DNA from: Colwellia sp.
GTDB taxonomy: Bacteria; Pseudomonadota; Gammaproteobacteria; Enterobacterales; Alteromonadaceae
Reading direction: 5' to 3'
DNA: 49,455 nucleotides
Assembly: GCA_016765685.1 (NCBI GenBank)
Contig: JAESPR010000017.1
Location: forward strand, 1 to 49,455
A program made the translations under genes and the position numbers. Under the pieces are notes generated by a model. The model worked only from the letters and a program-made list of their open reading frames with translations. It had not been told where the DNA came from and searched no databases. Positions 1-9,066 of the stretch are shown here, one piece after another. The number at the start of each line of letters is the position of its first letter. The first letter of the stretch is position 1.

Positions 1-390
1 ACACCAGTGAAAATTGGCATTAAAGCCATGGTGGCTAATATGGCTTTTAACTTAATGTTAGCGCCATTTTTTGGCTATGTCGGTTTGGCTATCGCCACAT
101 CAATGTCGGCAACGTTAAATGCTTGGTTACTATATCGTGGTTTGAAACAAGCACAGGTTTATCAGTTATCAACCAACACTAAAATATTTATTGGTAAACT
201 AGTGTTTGCGGCTAGCGTAATGGCACTAGTGGTTTATCAGTTATCACCTGATTTTGATGCTTGGCTGTTAATGGCTTTTGTTGAACAAATATCACAGTTA
301 CTTATTTGCATCAGCGCTGGCTGTTTAAGTTATTTTTTAGTAATTTTCTTATTAGGGGTTCGCTTTAGTGATTTCAAGGTAAAAAGCTAA
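1..390 (+). CDS. murJ: Lipid II flippase MurJ, C-terminal fragment
   Basis: The frame is open from base 1, so only about the last 129 residues are present; the 5' part lies outside the window. MurJ moves the peptidoglycan precursor lipid II across the inner membrane. The fragment begins with TPVKIGIKAMVANMAFNLML and continues through hydrophobic helices (GYVGLAIATSMSATLNAWLL, then two more near the end). This matches the last four or so transmembrane segments of the MurJ/MviN family. ribF follows in the same direction after 109 bases, as in many gammaproteobacteria. Family assignment is strong; nothing can be said about the catalytic cavity residues, which lie upstream. Confidence 0.9.
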   Translation, partial: TPVKIGIKAMVANMAFNLMLAPFFGYVGLAIATSMSATLNAWLLYRGLKQAQVYQLSTNTKIFIGKLVFAASVMALVVYQLSPDFDAWLLMAFVEQISQLLICISAGCLSYFLVIFLLGVRFSDFKVKS

Positions 391-499
391 AATAAAGTGC
401 GTTGAGGTACTGATAATTATTGCTTGTTAATATATAATTCGGCGACTTATTTTCATAATAAATTTTTATAAACAATCGATAGAAAGGTTTTTAAGCTTA

Positions 500-1444
500 A
501 TGCAGTTAGTTCGCGGTATACATAATATTCAACCCCAAGACCACGGCTGTGTATTAACGATAGGTAATTTTGATGGTGTTCATAAAGGCCATCAACGGGT
601 TATCTCTGCATTAGTGGCGAAAGCAAAAGCGCTGAACTGTGTTGCTGCGGTATTAGTTTTTGAACCGCAACCACAAGAGCTTTTTTCGCCAGATACAGCG
701 CCAGCAAGACTTTGTCGTTTGCGTGATAAATACGCTCTGTTGGCTGCATTAGGCGTAGAACGACTTATTTGCGTTAATTTCAACCGTCAATTTGCCAGTC
801 AAAGCGCCGAGCAGTTTATTGAGCATTTATTGGTTGAAAAACTCGGTATAAAACATTTAATTGTTGGTGATGACTTTCATTTTGGACAAAATCGCGCTGG
901 TGATTTTACCATGCTATCCCAAGCAGGAAGAACTTTCGGTTTTGATGTTACGGATACTGCCAGTTGTAAATTGGCTAATTGTCGAGTTAGCAGTACCGCG
1001 ATAAGAGCCGCATTAGCGCAAGATAACTTGGTTGATGTTGAAAACATGCTAGGTCGACCTTATTCAATAATAGGTAAAGTTTTTCATGGCGATAAACGTG
1101 GCAGGCAGTTAGGTTTTCCTACCGCCAATGTATTACTTAAAAGGCGTACATCACCTTTGACAGGTGTTTTTGCCGTTCAAGTAACCACTAATAATGGTAC
1201 TTTTAATGGTGTTGCTAATATTGGTGCAAGGCCGACCATTAATGGGGTTAGACAGCAACTTGAAGTACACATTTTTAACTTTAATGCTGATCTTTACGGA
1301 CAGTGTATTGAAGTGATAATTATAAAGAAACTTCGTCAAGTGATGAAGTTTGCTAGTTTAGCCGCGTTAACGGCGCAAATTAAACTTGATAGTGAACAAG
1401 CGAAAGAGCAGTTAAAAGCTTTGAGCGACAAGCTGAAAGATTAA
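500..1444 (+). CDS. ribF: Bifunctional riboflavin kinase / FAD synthetase
   Basis: This cytoplasmic enzyme of 314 residues phosphorylates riboflavin to FMN and adenylylates FMN to FAD. The N-terminal nucleotidyltransferase domain carries GNFDGVHKGHQ (residues 22-32), and RVSSTAIR lies near 162-169. The C-terminal riboflavin kinase domain starts near residue 192 and holds GFPTAN (205-210). The length is normal for the family. The ATG at 500 is preceded by AGAAAGG. A TATAAT hexamer at 433-438 could be a -10 box, but I see no good -35, so the promoter is uncertain. ileS begins 49 bases downstream, a conserved pairing. Confidence 0.96.
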   Translation: MQLVRGIHNIQPQDHGCVLTIGNFDGVHKGHQRVISALVAKAKALNCVAAVLVFEPQPQELFSPDTAPARLCRLRDKYALLAALGVERLICVNFNRQFASQSAEQFIEHLLVEKLGIKHLIVGDDFHFGQNRAGDFTMLSQAGRTFGFDVTDTASCKLANCRVSSTAIRAALAQDNLVDVENMLGRPYSIIGKVFHGDKRGRQLGFPTANVLLKRRTSPLTGVFAVQVTTNNGTFNGVANIGARPTINGVRQQLEVHIFNFNADLYGQCIEVIIIKKLRQVMKFASLAALTAQIKLDSEQAKEQLKALSDKLKD

Positions 1445-1493
1445 ACATAGTTCGCGGAATTAAGACCGCGCAAACAACCGGATAATGATCTAA

Positions 1494-4364
1494 ATGAGTG
1501 ATTACAAACAAACCCTAAATTTGCCAGCAACTTCGTTTGCAATGAAAGGCAACATGGCAAACCGTGAACCTAGCATGCTCAAAGAGTGGGCGGCTAAAGA
1601 TTTGTACGGAAAAATTCGTGCAGCGAAAAAAGGTAAAAAATCATTTATTTTGCACGACGGCCCTCCGTATGCGAATGGCAATATTCATATAGGTCATGCG
1701 GTTAATAAAATTCTTAAAGATATTATTGTTAAATCAAAGACCTTATCCGATTTCAATGCTCCCTATGTACCGGGTTGGGATTGTCATGGTTTGCCTATTG
1801 AGTTAATGGTCGAAAAAAAGGTTGGTAAGCCGGGTCATAAAGTAACAGCCAGTGTTTTTCGCGAAAAATGTCGTGAATACGCCGCTAAGCAAGTTAATGG
1901 ACAGCGTGAAGACTTTAAACGTTTAGGTATTTTTGCCGATTGGGAAAAGCCTTACCTAACCATGGATTTTCATACTGAAGCCAATATTATTCGAGCTTTA
2001 GGTAAAATCGCCCAAAACGGCCATTTACATCAAGGTTTTAAACCTGTGCATTGGTGTACAGATTGTGGTTCATCTTTGGCGGAAGCGGAAGTTGAATACC
2101 AAGACAAACACTCTCCTGCTATTGATGTGAGGTTTACCGCTGTTGACCAAAGCATTGCTGATAAATTTAGTCTCCCTGTTTCTTCACAAGGTAAACACGA
2201 AGGGACAGGTGAAATCTCGGTTGTTATCTGGACGACAACCCCATGGACATTACCCGCTAACCGCGCAGTGTCAGTAAATGCCGATGTAGAATATACCTTA
2301 GTGCAATGTGATACTTTACCCAACGGCGAAGCAGGTAAATTACGTTTAATACTTGCATCTGACCTTGTCACTTCATGTATGGACAGATATGGTATTGATA
2401 AATATCACGCGTTAGGTTTTTGTAAGGGTAGCGACTTAGAGTTAGTGCAACTTAACCATCCTTTTTATGATTTTACTGTGCCGGTTATTTTAGGTGAGCA
2501 TGTCACCACTGAAGCAGGTACGGGTTGTGTACATACCGCGCCCGGCCATGGTGTTGAAGATTTCGAGGTTGGCAAACTTTATAACTTAGAAGTGGCTAAC
2601 CCGGTTGGAGCAAACGGTGTTTACCTTGAAGATACGCCATTGTTTGCCGGCCAACACGTTTTTAAAGCCAATGCTAATGTGGTTGAAACGCTAAAAGAGC
2701 ATGGCGCATTAGTGCACCATCATGCGTTAGAGCATTCTTACCCGCATTGTTGGCGTCACAAAACACCCTTGATTTTCCGTGCGACACCGCAGTGGTTTAT
2801 TTCCATGGATAATAAAGGGCTACGTACAGACTCATTAAAAGAAATTGAAAAAACCCAATGGATCCCCGATTGGGGTCAACGTCGTATTGAATCAATGGTA
2901 GAAGGTCGTCCTGATTGGTGTATTTCACGTCAACGTACGTGGGGCGTGCCAATGGCATTGTTTATTCACCAAGACACCGGTGCTTTGCATCCTAAAAGTA
3001 TTGAGTTAATTGAAGTTGTTGCAAAACGTGTGGAAGAAAAGGGCATTCAAGCATGGTTTGATTTAGACGCAAGCGAACTCATTGGCGATGATGCTCAAGA
3101 ATACATTAAAGTACCTGATACCTTAGATGTATGGTTCGATTCAGGCACAACGCATTACTCGGTTGTTGATGCGCGTGAAGAGTTTGACGATATTGCTGAT
3201 TTGTATCTTGAAGGCTCAGATCAACATCGTGGTTGGTTTATGTCATCAATGATGTCATCTGTTGCTATGAATGGTAAAGCGCCATACAAACAAGTGCTTA
3301 CTCATGGTTTTGTGGTTGATTCTAAAGGCCATAAAATGTCTAAGTCATTAGGCAATGTTATTACGCCAAAAGAAATTACCAACAATTTAGGCGCTGATAT
3401 TTTGCGTTTATGGACAGCGTCGGTAAATTACACTCAAGAGATCACCGCCGGTGATGAAATATTTAAACGTCAAGCCGATGCTTATCGTCGTATTCGTAAT
3501 ACTTCGCGCTTTTTATTATCGAACTTAAATGGTTTTGAGCCAGCTCAACATAGCGTTGCATTTGAAGACATGGTGGCGCTTGATCGCTGGGTGGTTGATA
3601 AAGCCGCGCGTTTACAGACAGAAATTATTACTGCCTACAATGAGTATGAATTTCATGTGGTAGTGCATAAATTAATGAACTTCTGTACTACCGAGTTGGG
3701 TGGTTTCTATTTAGATATTATTAAAGATAGACAATACACCGCAAAAGCGGATTCAAATGCACGTCGTTCTTGTCAAACAGCAATGTACTTAATTGCTGAA
3801 GCCATGACCACGTGGATGGCACCCATTTTATCCTTTACCGCACAAGAAATTTGGCAAGCATTACCAACACCAGCTTCGGGTACTCGTGATGAGTTTGTTT
3901 TCACGGGTGTTTGGTTTGATGGCTTAGCTACTATGCCAGACGATACAGTGCTTGGTAATGAGTATTGGAGCGAATTATTACTGGTTCGTGGTGAAGTAAA
4001 CCGCGTATTAGAACTTGCTCGTAAAGAAAAAATTGTCGGTAAAGCCCTTGAAGCCCAAGTAACCTTATATGCTAACGCCGATTTAGCGGATAAACTATCA
4101 CAAGTAGGTGAAGAATTACGCTTTGTCCTTATTACTTCTAAAGCAACTATTGAAGTGGTTACAGACAGCAATAAAGCGCCTAGTGATGCTATCGCTACTG
4201 AGGTTGACGGTTTATGGTTGAGTGTTGCTGCAGCGACAGGTACTAAGTGTGATAGATGTTGGCATGTTACTCCTGATGTAGGCACTCATGATGCACATCC
4301 TGATTTATGTGGTCGCTGTATTATAAATATCGACGGTGCCGGCGAGCAAAGATCTTATGCATAA
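1494..4364 (+). CDS. ileS: Isoleucyl-tRNA synthetase
   Basis: A class I aminoacyl-tRNA synthetase of 956 residues that charges tRNA-Ile. It shows the HIGH signature at residues 65-68 and KMSKS at 614-618. The C-terminal zinc site is intact, with C919, C922, C939 and C942. The editing-domain region contains [14 protein letters not shown]. The length is close to the usual bacterial enzyme. The last codons overlap the start of lspA by 8 bases, so the two are probably translationally coupled. A 170-residue antisense frame inside it is a shadow. Confidence 0.98.
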   Translation: MSDYKQTLNLPATSFAMKGNMANREPSMLKEWAAKDLYGKIRAAKKGKKSFILHDGPPYANGNIHIGHAVNKILKDIIVKSKTLSDFNAPYVPGWDCHGLPIELMVEKKVGKPGHKVTASVFREKCREYAAKQVNGQREDFKRLGIFADWEKPYLTMDFHTEANIIRALGKIAQNGHLHQGFKPVHWCTDCGSSLAEAEVEYQDKHSPAIDVRFTAVDQSIADKFSLPVSSQGKHEGTGEISVVIWTTTPWTLPANRAVSVNADVEYTLVQCDTLPNGEAGKLRLILASDLVTSCMDRYGIDKYHALGFCKGSDLELVQLNHPFYDFTVPVILGEHVTTEAGTGCVHTAPGHGVEDFEVGKLYNLEVANPVGANGVYLEDTPLFAGQHVFKANANVVETLKEHGALVHHHALEHSYPHCWRHKTPLIFRATPQWFISMDNKGLRTDSLKEIEKTQWIPDWGQRRIESMVEGRPDWCISRQRTWGVPMALFIHQDTGALHPKSIELIEVVAKRVEEKGIQAWFDLDASELIGDDAQEYIKVPDTLDVWFDSGTTHYSVVDAREEFDDIADLYLEGSDQHRGWFMSSMMSSVAMNGKAPYKQVLTHGFVVDSKGHKMSKSLGNVITPKEITNNLGADILRLWTASVNYTQEITAGDEIFKRQADAYRRIRNTSRFLLSNLNGFEPAQHSVAFEDMVALDRWVVDKAARLQTEIITAYNEYEFHVVVHKLMNFCTTELGGFYLDIIKDRQYTAKADSNARRSCQTAMYLIAEAMTTWMAPILSFTAQEIWQALPTPASGTRDEFVFTGVWFDGLATMPDDTVLGNEYWSELLLVRGEVNRVLELARKEKIVGKALEAQVTLYANADLADKLSQVGEELRFVLITSKATIEVVTDSNKAPSDAIATEVDGLWLSVAAATGTKCDRCWHVTPDVGTHDAHPDLCGRCIINIDGAGEQRSYA

Positions 4365-4914
4365 TGTTTCTATAAAAAATATACTTTCTGCTTTTAATAA
4401 CTCAGGTTTGCGTTGGCTTTGGTTAACGTTAATTTGTTTGATACTTGATCAGGTCACCAAGCAGTGGGTAGTAAGCTCGTTTAATTTATATGACACGGTA
4501 AGTGTTTTACCTTTTTTTAGTCTTACCTATGTTCATAACCTTGGCGCTGCGTTTAGCTTTTTGGCCGACCAAGGTGGCTGGCAACGTTGGTTTTTTACTG
4601 CCGTTGCCGCTATTGCCAGTATTATATTTATTGTTTGGTTGGCAAAAACACCAAAGTCTCAAACCTTGTTAAGCATTGCTTTTGCATTAATGTTAAGTGG
4701 TGCAATGGGTAATTTAATTGACCGTGCGTTATTTGGTTATGTCATAGATTTTTTACATTTTCATTGGGCAGGTTATAGCTTTCCAGTATTTAATATTGCT
4801 GATTCAATGATTTTTATTGGTGCAGCTTTAATGATTTTAGACTCTTTTACTGAGGGAAAAATCAACGCGGATAAAACTGTGACAAGTCAAAACAAAGAAA
4901 TAGAAGATAAATAA
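4357..4914 (+). CDS. lspA: Lipoprotein signal peptidase (signal peptidase II)
   Basis: An inner-membrane aspartyl protease of about 185 residues that removes signal peptides from diacylglyceryl-prolipoproteins. Visible motifs are LDQVTKQW near the N terminus, [18 protein letters not shown] (first catalytic Asp) and FNIADS (second catalytic Asp), set among four hydrophobic helices. A GTG at 4336 lies in frame, but it would give a polar leader inside ileS. The ATG at 4357 places the first helix correctly and overlaps ileS by 8 bases. The stop codon shares one base with the fkpB start (TAATG). A client in this window is the lipoprotein BamD. Confidence 0.96.
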   Translation: MHNVSIKNILSAFNNSGLRWLWLTLICLILDQVTKQWVVSSFNLYDTVSVLPFFSLTYVHNLGAAFSFLADQGGWQRWFFTAVAAIASIIFIVWLAKTPKSQTLLSIAFALMLSGAMGNLIDRALFGYVIDFLHFHWAGYSFPVFNIADSMIFIGAALMILDSFTEGKINADKTVTSQNKEIEDK

Positions 4915-5351
4915 TGACAACGGATAAAACCATTCAAGCAGACTCAAGCATTTTAGTGCATATCTCTATGACGTTAAGTGATGGCTCCGCGGCTGACAGC
5001 ACTAAAGTAAACAATAAACCGGCTAAAATCATTATGGGCGACCAAAGTATTTCTGCTGCTTTTGAAGCCCAATTGTTGGGCATGTTGGCGGGCAATAGTA
5101 AAGAATTCACACTTAAAGCCGTTGATGCCTTTGGTGAGTCTAATCCCGATAATATGCATTATATGGATATTGATAAATTTTCGGTGGAAGCACCGGCAAA
5201 AGTCGGTAATATTATTACGTTTACTCAACCGGGCGGTGAATTGCCAGGTATGATTAAAGCGGTGAACGGTAGTTCAGTAACCGTTGATTTTAATCACCCC
5301 CTTGCTGGTCAGGATGTGACTTTTGTCATTGATTTGGTAGAAATATTGTAA
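4914..5351 (+). CDS. fkpB: FKBP-type peptidyl-prolyl cis-trans isomerase (SlpA/FkpB)
   Basis: A 145-residue small FKBP of the SlpA/FkpB group, a cytoplasmic prolyl isomerase and chaperone. It has the family pattern: an N-terminal strand (SSILVHISMTLSDG), a conserved acidic DAFGESNPD region bordering the insert-in-flap domain, and the C-terminal GQDVTFVIDLVEIL. The start codon overlaps the lspA stop by one base. Position between lspA and ispH is the standard gammaproteobacterial arrangement. Downstream, the 91-base gap to ispH carries a dispersed palindromic repeat (5359-5423). Confidence 0.93.
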   Translation: MTTDKTIQADSSILVHISMTLSDGSAADSTKVNNKPAKIIMGDQSISAAFEAQLLGMLAGNSKEFTLKAVDAFGESNPDNMHYMDIDKFSVEAPAKVGNIITFTQPGGELPGMIKAVNGSSVTVDFNHPLAGQDVTFVIDLVEIL

Positions 5352-5358
5352 AGTTAAT

Positions 5359-5423
5359 TGTCGTGCCTCGTTTCACTCGTGACGACCTACAATTGACATG
5401 TAGGTCGATGCTTGCCTCGACAC
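5359..5423 (+). repeat. Dispersed palindromic repeat, copy 1 (fkpB-ispH gap)
   Basis: The segment 5360-5391 reads GTCGTGCCTCG...CTCGTGACGACCTACA. It matches, with few changes, the reverse complement of 29585-29616 inside pepP. It is followed by TGTAGGTCGATGCTT (5399-5413), which matches the reverse complement of the other end of the pepP copy (29681-29695). The two parts meet through a perfect 9-base inverted repeat, CGACCTACA (5383-5391) and TGTAGGTCG (5399-5407), around a 7-base loop. It has no long U-tract, so it is not a typical terminator. The order looks like the end of one repeat unit joined to the start of another. Confidence 0.75.
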
Positions 5424-5442
5424 ATTTTTTGAGGAAAACATT

Positions 5443-6372
5443 ATGGAAATTATTTTAGCAAACCCACGCGGTTTTTGTGCCGGTGTTGACCGAGCAATTA
5501 GCATTGTTGACCGCGCTTTAGACTTATTTGGTGCGCCTATTTATGTACGACATGAAGTAGTGCATAACAAATTTGTTGTTGATGGTCTTAAAAACCGTGG
5601 TGCCATTTTTGTGGAAGAGCTTAATGAAGTGCCTGATGATAGTACCGTTATTTTCAGCGCTCATGGTGTTTCAAAAGCCGTTCGTCAACAAGCTAAATCA
5701 CGTGATTTAAAGGTATTCGATGCTACTTGTCCTTTGGTGACTAAAGTGCATATGGAAGTATCACGGGTAAGTCGAAAAAATATCGAGTGTATACTTATTG
5801 GTCATGTAGGTCATCCTGAAGTTGAAGGTACTATGGGGCAATATGACAGTGAAATTGCCGGTATTTACTTAGTTGAGTCAGCTTGTGATGTTACTAAGCT
5901 AACGGTTAAAAACCCTGAAAAATTGTATTTTTGTAGTCAAACGACACTCTCTGTTGACGATACCTCAAATGTGATTGATGCGTTAAAAGCTAAGTTTCCA
6001 TTAATTGAAGGTCCACGTAAAGACGATATTTGCTACGCTACTCAAAACCGTCAAGACGCGGTGCGTGCTATTGCTAGCCAAGTTGATTTGTTGTTAGTGG
6101 TTGGTGCAAAAAACAGCTCTAATTCTAACCGGTTAAGAGAAGTTTCTGAAAAAATAGGTACAACGTCTTACTTAATTGATACCGCAGATAATATTGATAC
6201 TTCATGGCTTGAAAATGTGAATAAGATTGGTGTTACCGCCGGTGCATCTGCGCCTGCTATTTTAGTCAAACAAGTTATCGAAGCATTAAAAGAGTATGGC
6301 GGTCAAGAGGTTACTGAGTATCCAGGTCGCGAAGAAAACATTGTGTTTGCAGTGCCAGCAGAATTGCGCTAA
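5443..6372 (+). CDS. ispH: 4-hydroxy-3-methylbut-2-enyl diphosphate reductase
   Basis: This 309-residue iron-sulfur enzyme makes IPP and DMAPP in the last step of the MEP isoprenoid pathway. The three cluster-binding cysteines are in place: C12 (PRGFCAGV), C96 (DATCPLVTK) and C197 ([10 protein letters not shown]). The SSNSNRL substrate-binding motif is also present. The start ATG is preceded by TTGAGGAAAAC. It ends the ileS-lspA-fkpB-ispH group. In Pseudomonas and relatives the minor pilin genes also lie next to ispH, as they do here. Confidence 0.97.
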   Translation: MEIILANPRGFCAGVDRAISIVDRALDLFGAPIYVRHEVVHNKFVVDGLKNRGAIFVEELNEVPDDSTVIFSAHGVSKAVRQQAKSRDLKVFDATCPLVTKVHMEVSRVSRKNIECILIGHVGHPEVEGTMGQYDSEIAGIYLVESACDVTKLTVKNPEKLYFCSQTTLSVDDTSNVIDALKAKFPLIEGPRKDDICYATQNRQDAVRAIASQVDLLLVVGAKNSSNSNRLREVSEKIGTTSYLIDTADNIDTSWLENVNKIGVTAGASAPAILVKQVIEALKEYGGQEVTEYPGREENIVFAVPAELR

Positions 6373-6393
6373 TCTTAAGTTGACTATAATTTG

Positions 6394-6471
6394 ACCGTTG
6401 CACCGTTGCAATACCGTTGCAATATAATAGGGTCAAGAAGAGGCTCGTATACAGGCATATATACAGGCATA
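6394..6471. repeat. Short repeats in the ispH-pilV gap
   Basis: ACCGTTGC occurs three times at 6394-6401, 6402-6409 and 6413-6420, the last two each followed by AAT. A perfect 12-base tandem pair TATACAGGCATA lies at 6448-6459 and 6460-6471. TTGACC (6392-6397) and GGTCAA (6431-6436) form a small inverted pair around a TATAAT hexamer at 6423-6428. These could be binding sites for a regulator of the pilus genes, but no known site is recognised. Confidence 0.5.
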
Positions 6472-6522
6472 CATATCAGAAGTGTTTTAAGGAAAATTTA
6501 CGGATAAAAAGGATATGGGTTA

Positions 6523-6840
6523 ATGCAGTTCACGTTAGTGATTTTTAGCACATATGAATTTCTTCGAGAGTCTTTAGCTAATGCAAAATCGGCTCTGTCT
6601 TTTTTTATGTCTAAAAATGTTGTAATCTTGATTATGGTAGCCCTGCATAGTCAGATGTTTAAAGATCAGGGTTTAGTCAAATTTAAAAATATTTTTTTAT
6701 TAAAAGAACTTTTTTTCATATCCCCCCAACTGAAAATCACTCTTTTCAACACTGCTCCCATTGCAGTTAGTTCTTATATATTGCTTTTTCGATATCAGAT
6801 TAGGCAACATAATATCTTCACTTATAAAGAGGGAAATTAA
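6523..6840 (+). CDS. Unidentified reading frame before pilV
   Basis: An open frame of 105 residues with AAGGA upstream, whose TAA stop overlaps the pilV ATG (TAATG), which would fit translational coupling. I do not recognise the protein. It has no prepilin motif, no obvious domain, many Phe, Ile and Leu residues, and a hydrophobic stretch near the C terminus (ITLFNTAPIAVSSYILLF). The DNA is rich in T and A runs unlike its neighbours, so it may be leader DNA that happens to be open. In Pseudomonas-type clusters this position holds fimT/fimU, but this frame is not a pilin. Without it, 6373-6839 would be a 467-base non-coding leader. Confidence 0.3.
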   Translation: MQFTLVIFSTYEFLRESLANAKSALSFFMSKNVVILIMVALHSQMFKDQGLVKFKNIFLLKELFFISPQLKITLFNTAPIAVSSYILLFRYQIRQHNIFTYKEGN

Positions 6841-7397
6841 TGCCTCAACATTTTACTGCTAGTGCCACAAAACATAAAGGTATGACGTTCATCGAAGTGC
6901 TGATTGCTATGTTCATCATGGTGACCGGTATTTTAGGGGCGGTTGCAATGCAAGCAACGGCAAAAAAAGGTAGCTTTGATGCGATGCAACGTTCACTAGC
7001 CTCAAGTTTAGCACAAGATATTGTTGAAAAAATGCGTAGTAATGATAGTACTGCTTTAGCACTTTATGCTGCTAACAGTCCGTATGGCAGTGGTGTTATT
7101 GCCGACGCGGAAAGTTGCAATTCTGCGGATGCTTTATGTACACCCATACAAATGGTTACTTATGATTTGTATGGGTGGGAACAAGCACTTATGGGTGCGG
7201 GTGCTAAAAATTCAGGAAATAATGTTGGCGGTTTAGTCGGCGGCGTAGGCTGCTTGTCGGTAAACGGCAATGCGGTTACCGTTGTAGTTACTTGGCAAGG
7301 TAAAGTTGAATATGCCGATGCTCAAAAAGAAGACGGTTGCGGTACCTCGGGCACAAAAACTCGTCGTCAGGTAGTCGTCAACGCTTTTATATTATAG
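6840..7397 (+). CDS. pilV: Type IV pilus minor pilin PilV
   Basis: A 185-residue prepilin. The class III signal is clear: a short polar leader ending in G14, then MTFIEVLIAMFIMVTGILG with Glu at +5 of the mature protein, to be cut and methylated by PilD. The family feature QRSLASSLAQDIVEKMRSN follows the helix. PilV is thought to sit with PilW, PilX, FimU and PilE at the pilus tip, where they prime assembly and carry PilY1. Cysteines at the C-terminal half could form disulfides. pilW starts 25 bases downstream. Confidence 0.92.
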   Translation: MPQHFTASATKHKGMTFIEVLIAMFIMVTGILGAVAMQATAKKGSFDAMQRSLASSLAQDIVEKMRSNDSTALALYAANSPYGSGVIADAESCNSADALCTPIQMVTYDLYGWEQALMGAGAKNSGNNVGGLVGGVGCLSVNGNAVTVVVTWQGKVEYADAQKEDGCGTSGTKTRRQVVVNAFIL

Positions 7398-7422
7398 CCA
7401 ATTAAAGATAGAGAACCTTGTG

Positions 7423-8463
7423 ATGAAAACTCATAGTAAAAAAGGTATGCAACATATTCAGACGCCTCAAAGGCGTAAACTTTGTGTGAAAGCACAGTCT
7501 GGATTTAGCCTGCTAGAAGTTTTTATTGCTCTATCCATAGGTTTAGTTATTTTTGCGGGTGTAATGAGTGTATTTGTTGGTATGCGAACCACGACTAATG
7601 AAACTTCTAGTTATGGTGAATTACAAGAAAATGGTCGTTTTGCTATTAGCGTGCTTAGTGATGATTTATTGAGACAAGATTTTTGGGGTGATTATACCGG
7701 TACTATCGACCTTGCTAGCGTTAACCCTGTCCCAGATGCTCCTGCGGGTGAATGTACTGGCGATGGCATTAATAATGGTACCTTCCCACTGTCTGCTGGG
7801 CGCTTTAGAACTTTATGGGGAGAAACGGTAACTAGTGCAACAATATTATCGGGTTGTCGAGATGATGCTAAAATAGACTCAGATGTTTTGCAGTTAAAGC
7901 GTGTGGTTTCCTCGCCTTTAGCGTTAAATCCCGGTGATATAGCGCCGGTAGGCAACTTCTATCTTATTAGCAATATCAATAATGGCACTATTTTCGCCGC
8001 TGGAGCAGTGCCAGTAGTACAAAATTCTCAAGTGTGGGAATACCAGCACCATATTTATTATGTTAGGGAAGAAACGCAAGGTAGCAATACGGTACCTGTT
8101 TTGATGCAAGGGCGACTAGCTAATACCTTAGCTTTTTCGCCAATTATAGATGGTATTGAAATGATCCGTTTTGAGTACGGTATTGATACTGAAACTGACC
8201 CAACGATTGCTGGTTATGGTATTGTTAATGCTTATGTTGCTGCGGCTGATATGACAGAAGCGTTGTGGGATAATGCCACCAGCAGAATATTGTCAGTGAA
8301 AATTTATGTGTTAGCACGAGGTATTCAGCCTGATGTAAAATACGAGAACAATAATACTTATCAATTAGGTGATTTCGAGTACATCCCTAATGATAATTAT
8401 CGTCGGTTATTGTTTAGCTCAACAGTAACTTTATATAACGCGGGTATTGATACTTGGAATTAA
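7423..8463 (+). CDS. pilW: Type IV pilus minor pilin PilW
   Basis: A prepilin-like protein of 346 residues. The leader is cut after G27, followed by FSLLEVFIALSIGLVIFAGV with Glu at +5. The segment ELQENGRFAISVLSDDLLRQDFWGDY is typical of PilW. A GTG at 7420 sits directly before the ATG at 7423; I chose the ATG. The length agrees with other PilW proteins. It is the second gene of the minor-pilin run, and pilX follows after 3 bases, so a common transcript is likely. Confidence 0.92.
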   Translation: MKTHSKKGMQHIQTPQRRKLCVKAQSGFSLLEVFIALSIGLVIFAGVMSVFVGMRTTTNETSSYGELQENGRFAISVLSDDLLRQDFWGDYTGTIDLASVNPVPDAPAGECTGDGINNGTFPLSAGRFRTLWGETVTSATILSGCRDDAKIDSDVLQLKRVVSSPLALNPGDIAPVGNFYLISNINNGTIFAAGAVPVVQNSQVWEYQHHIYYVREETQGSNTVPVLMQGRLANTLAFSPIIDGIEMIRFEYGIDTETDPTIAGYGIVNAYVAAADMTEALWDNATSRILSVKIYVLARGIQPDVKYENNNTYQLGDFEYIPNDNYRRLLFSSTVTLYNAGIDTWN

Positions 8464-8466
8464 CAA

Positions 8467-8997
8467 ATGACTGATAAATATTATACTTCAATAAATAGTA
8501 GCTTTGCTCAAGCTAACAAGCAACAAGGTGTGGTGTTAGTGGTTTCTTTGGTTTTCCTTATAGCCTTAACGGCGGTTGCGGGTGCGTTAATGCAAAATAC
8601 CACCACAGACATGAAAATGTCAGGGGCAAGTGAAGAAAAAGTGATTGCTACTCAAGAGGCGATAAGTGCGGTAGATGAAATTATTTTTAATCAGGTGTCA
8701 CCAGGTGTCACCAACGATTTTGCTGCAGCCATTGTAACCTTTAGAGATGGAGATATAGATATGATGGCAGATATGTCAGTTACCAATCTGAATAATGATT
8801 TCAGTTCGGCAACCTTAGGTGTTACCAATAATGAATATATGTTAGAAGCTGATTGTCCCCACTCTAAATTAGCTTCTTCAACACAGGTGTTTACTTGTAA
8901 CGTATTAAGAGTTCAAGTAAATCGATTATACGGACGCACTAATACCAGTGCGGTTAATGTAAATTCAGGCATTGCACAGCAGCTTTTACGCAATTAA
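8467..8997 (+). CDS. pilX: Type IV pilus assembly protein PilX
   Basis: A 176-residue pilin-like protein. It begins with a polar leader ending QQG (G21), then a long hydrophobic helix VVLVVSLVFLIALTAVAGA, and the PilX hallmark MQNTTTDMKMSGASEEKVIA. It lacks the Glu at +5 (Val26 here), which is usual for PilX/GspK-type tip subunits. It lies between pilW and pilY1 as in Pseudomonas, where PilX joins the minor-pilin tip complex. A 69-base gap separates it from the pilY1 start. Confidence 0.9.
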   Translation: MTDKYYTSINSSFAQANKQQGVVLVVSLVFLIALTAVAGALMQNTTTDMKMSGASEEKVIATQEAISAVDEIIFNQVSPGVTNDFAAAIVTFRDGDIDMMADMSVTNLNNDFSSATLGVTNNEYMLEADCPHSKLASSTQVFTCNVLRVQVNRLYGRTNTSAVNVNSGIAQQLLRN

Positions 8998-9066
8998 CGG
9001 TAACTATTGTAAGAGTAGCTACTATTTTTCAATAGTAATGTACCAATGTTTGTTTGGGGAAGAGAA

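Noticed and set aside
3773-4285. 170-residue frame antisense to ileS
   Set aside because: It is fully inside a conserved synthetase gene, with no sensible start signal or domain.
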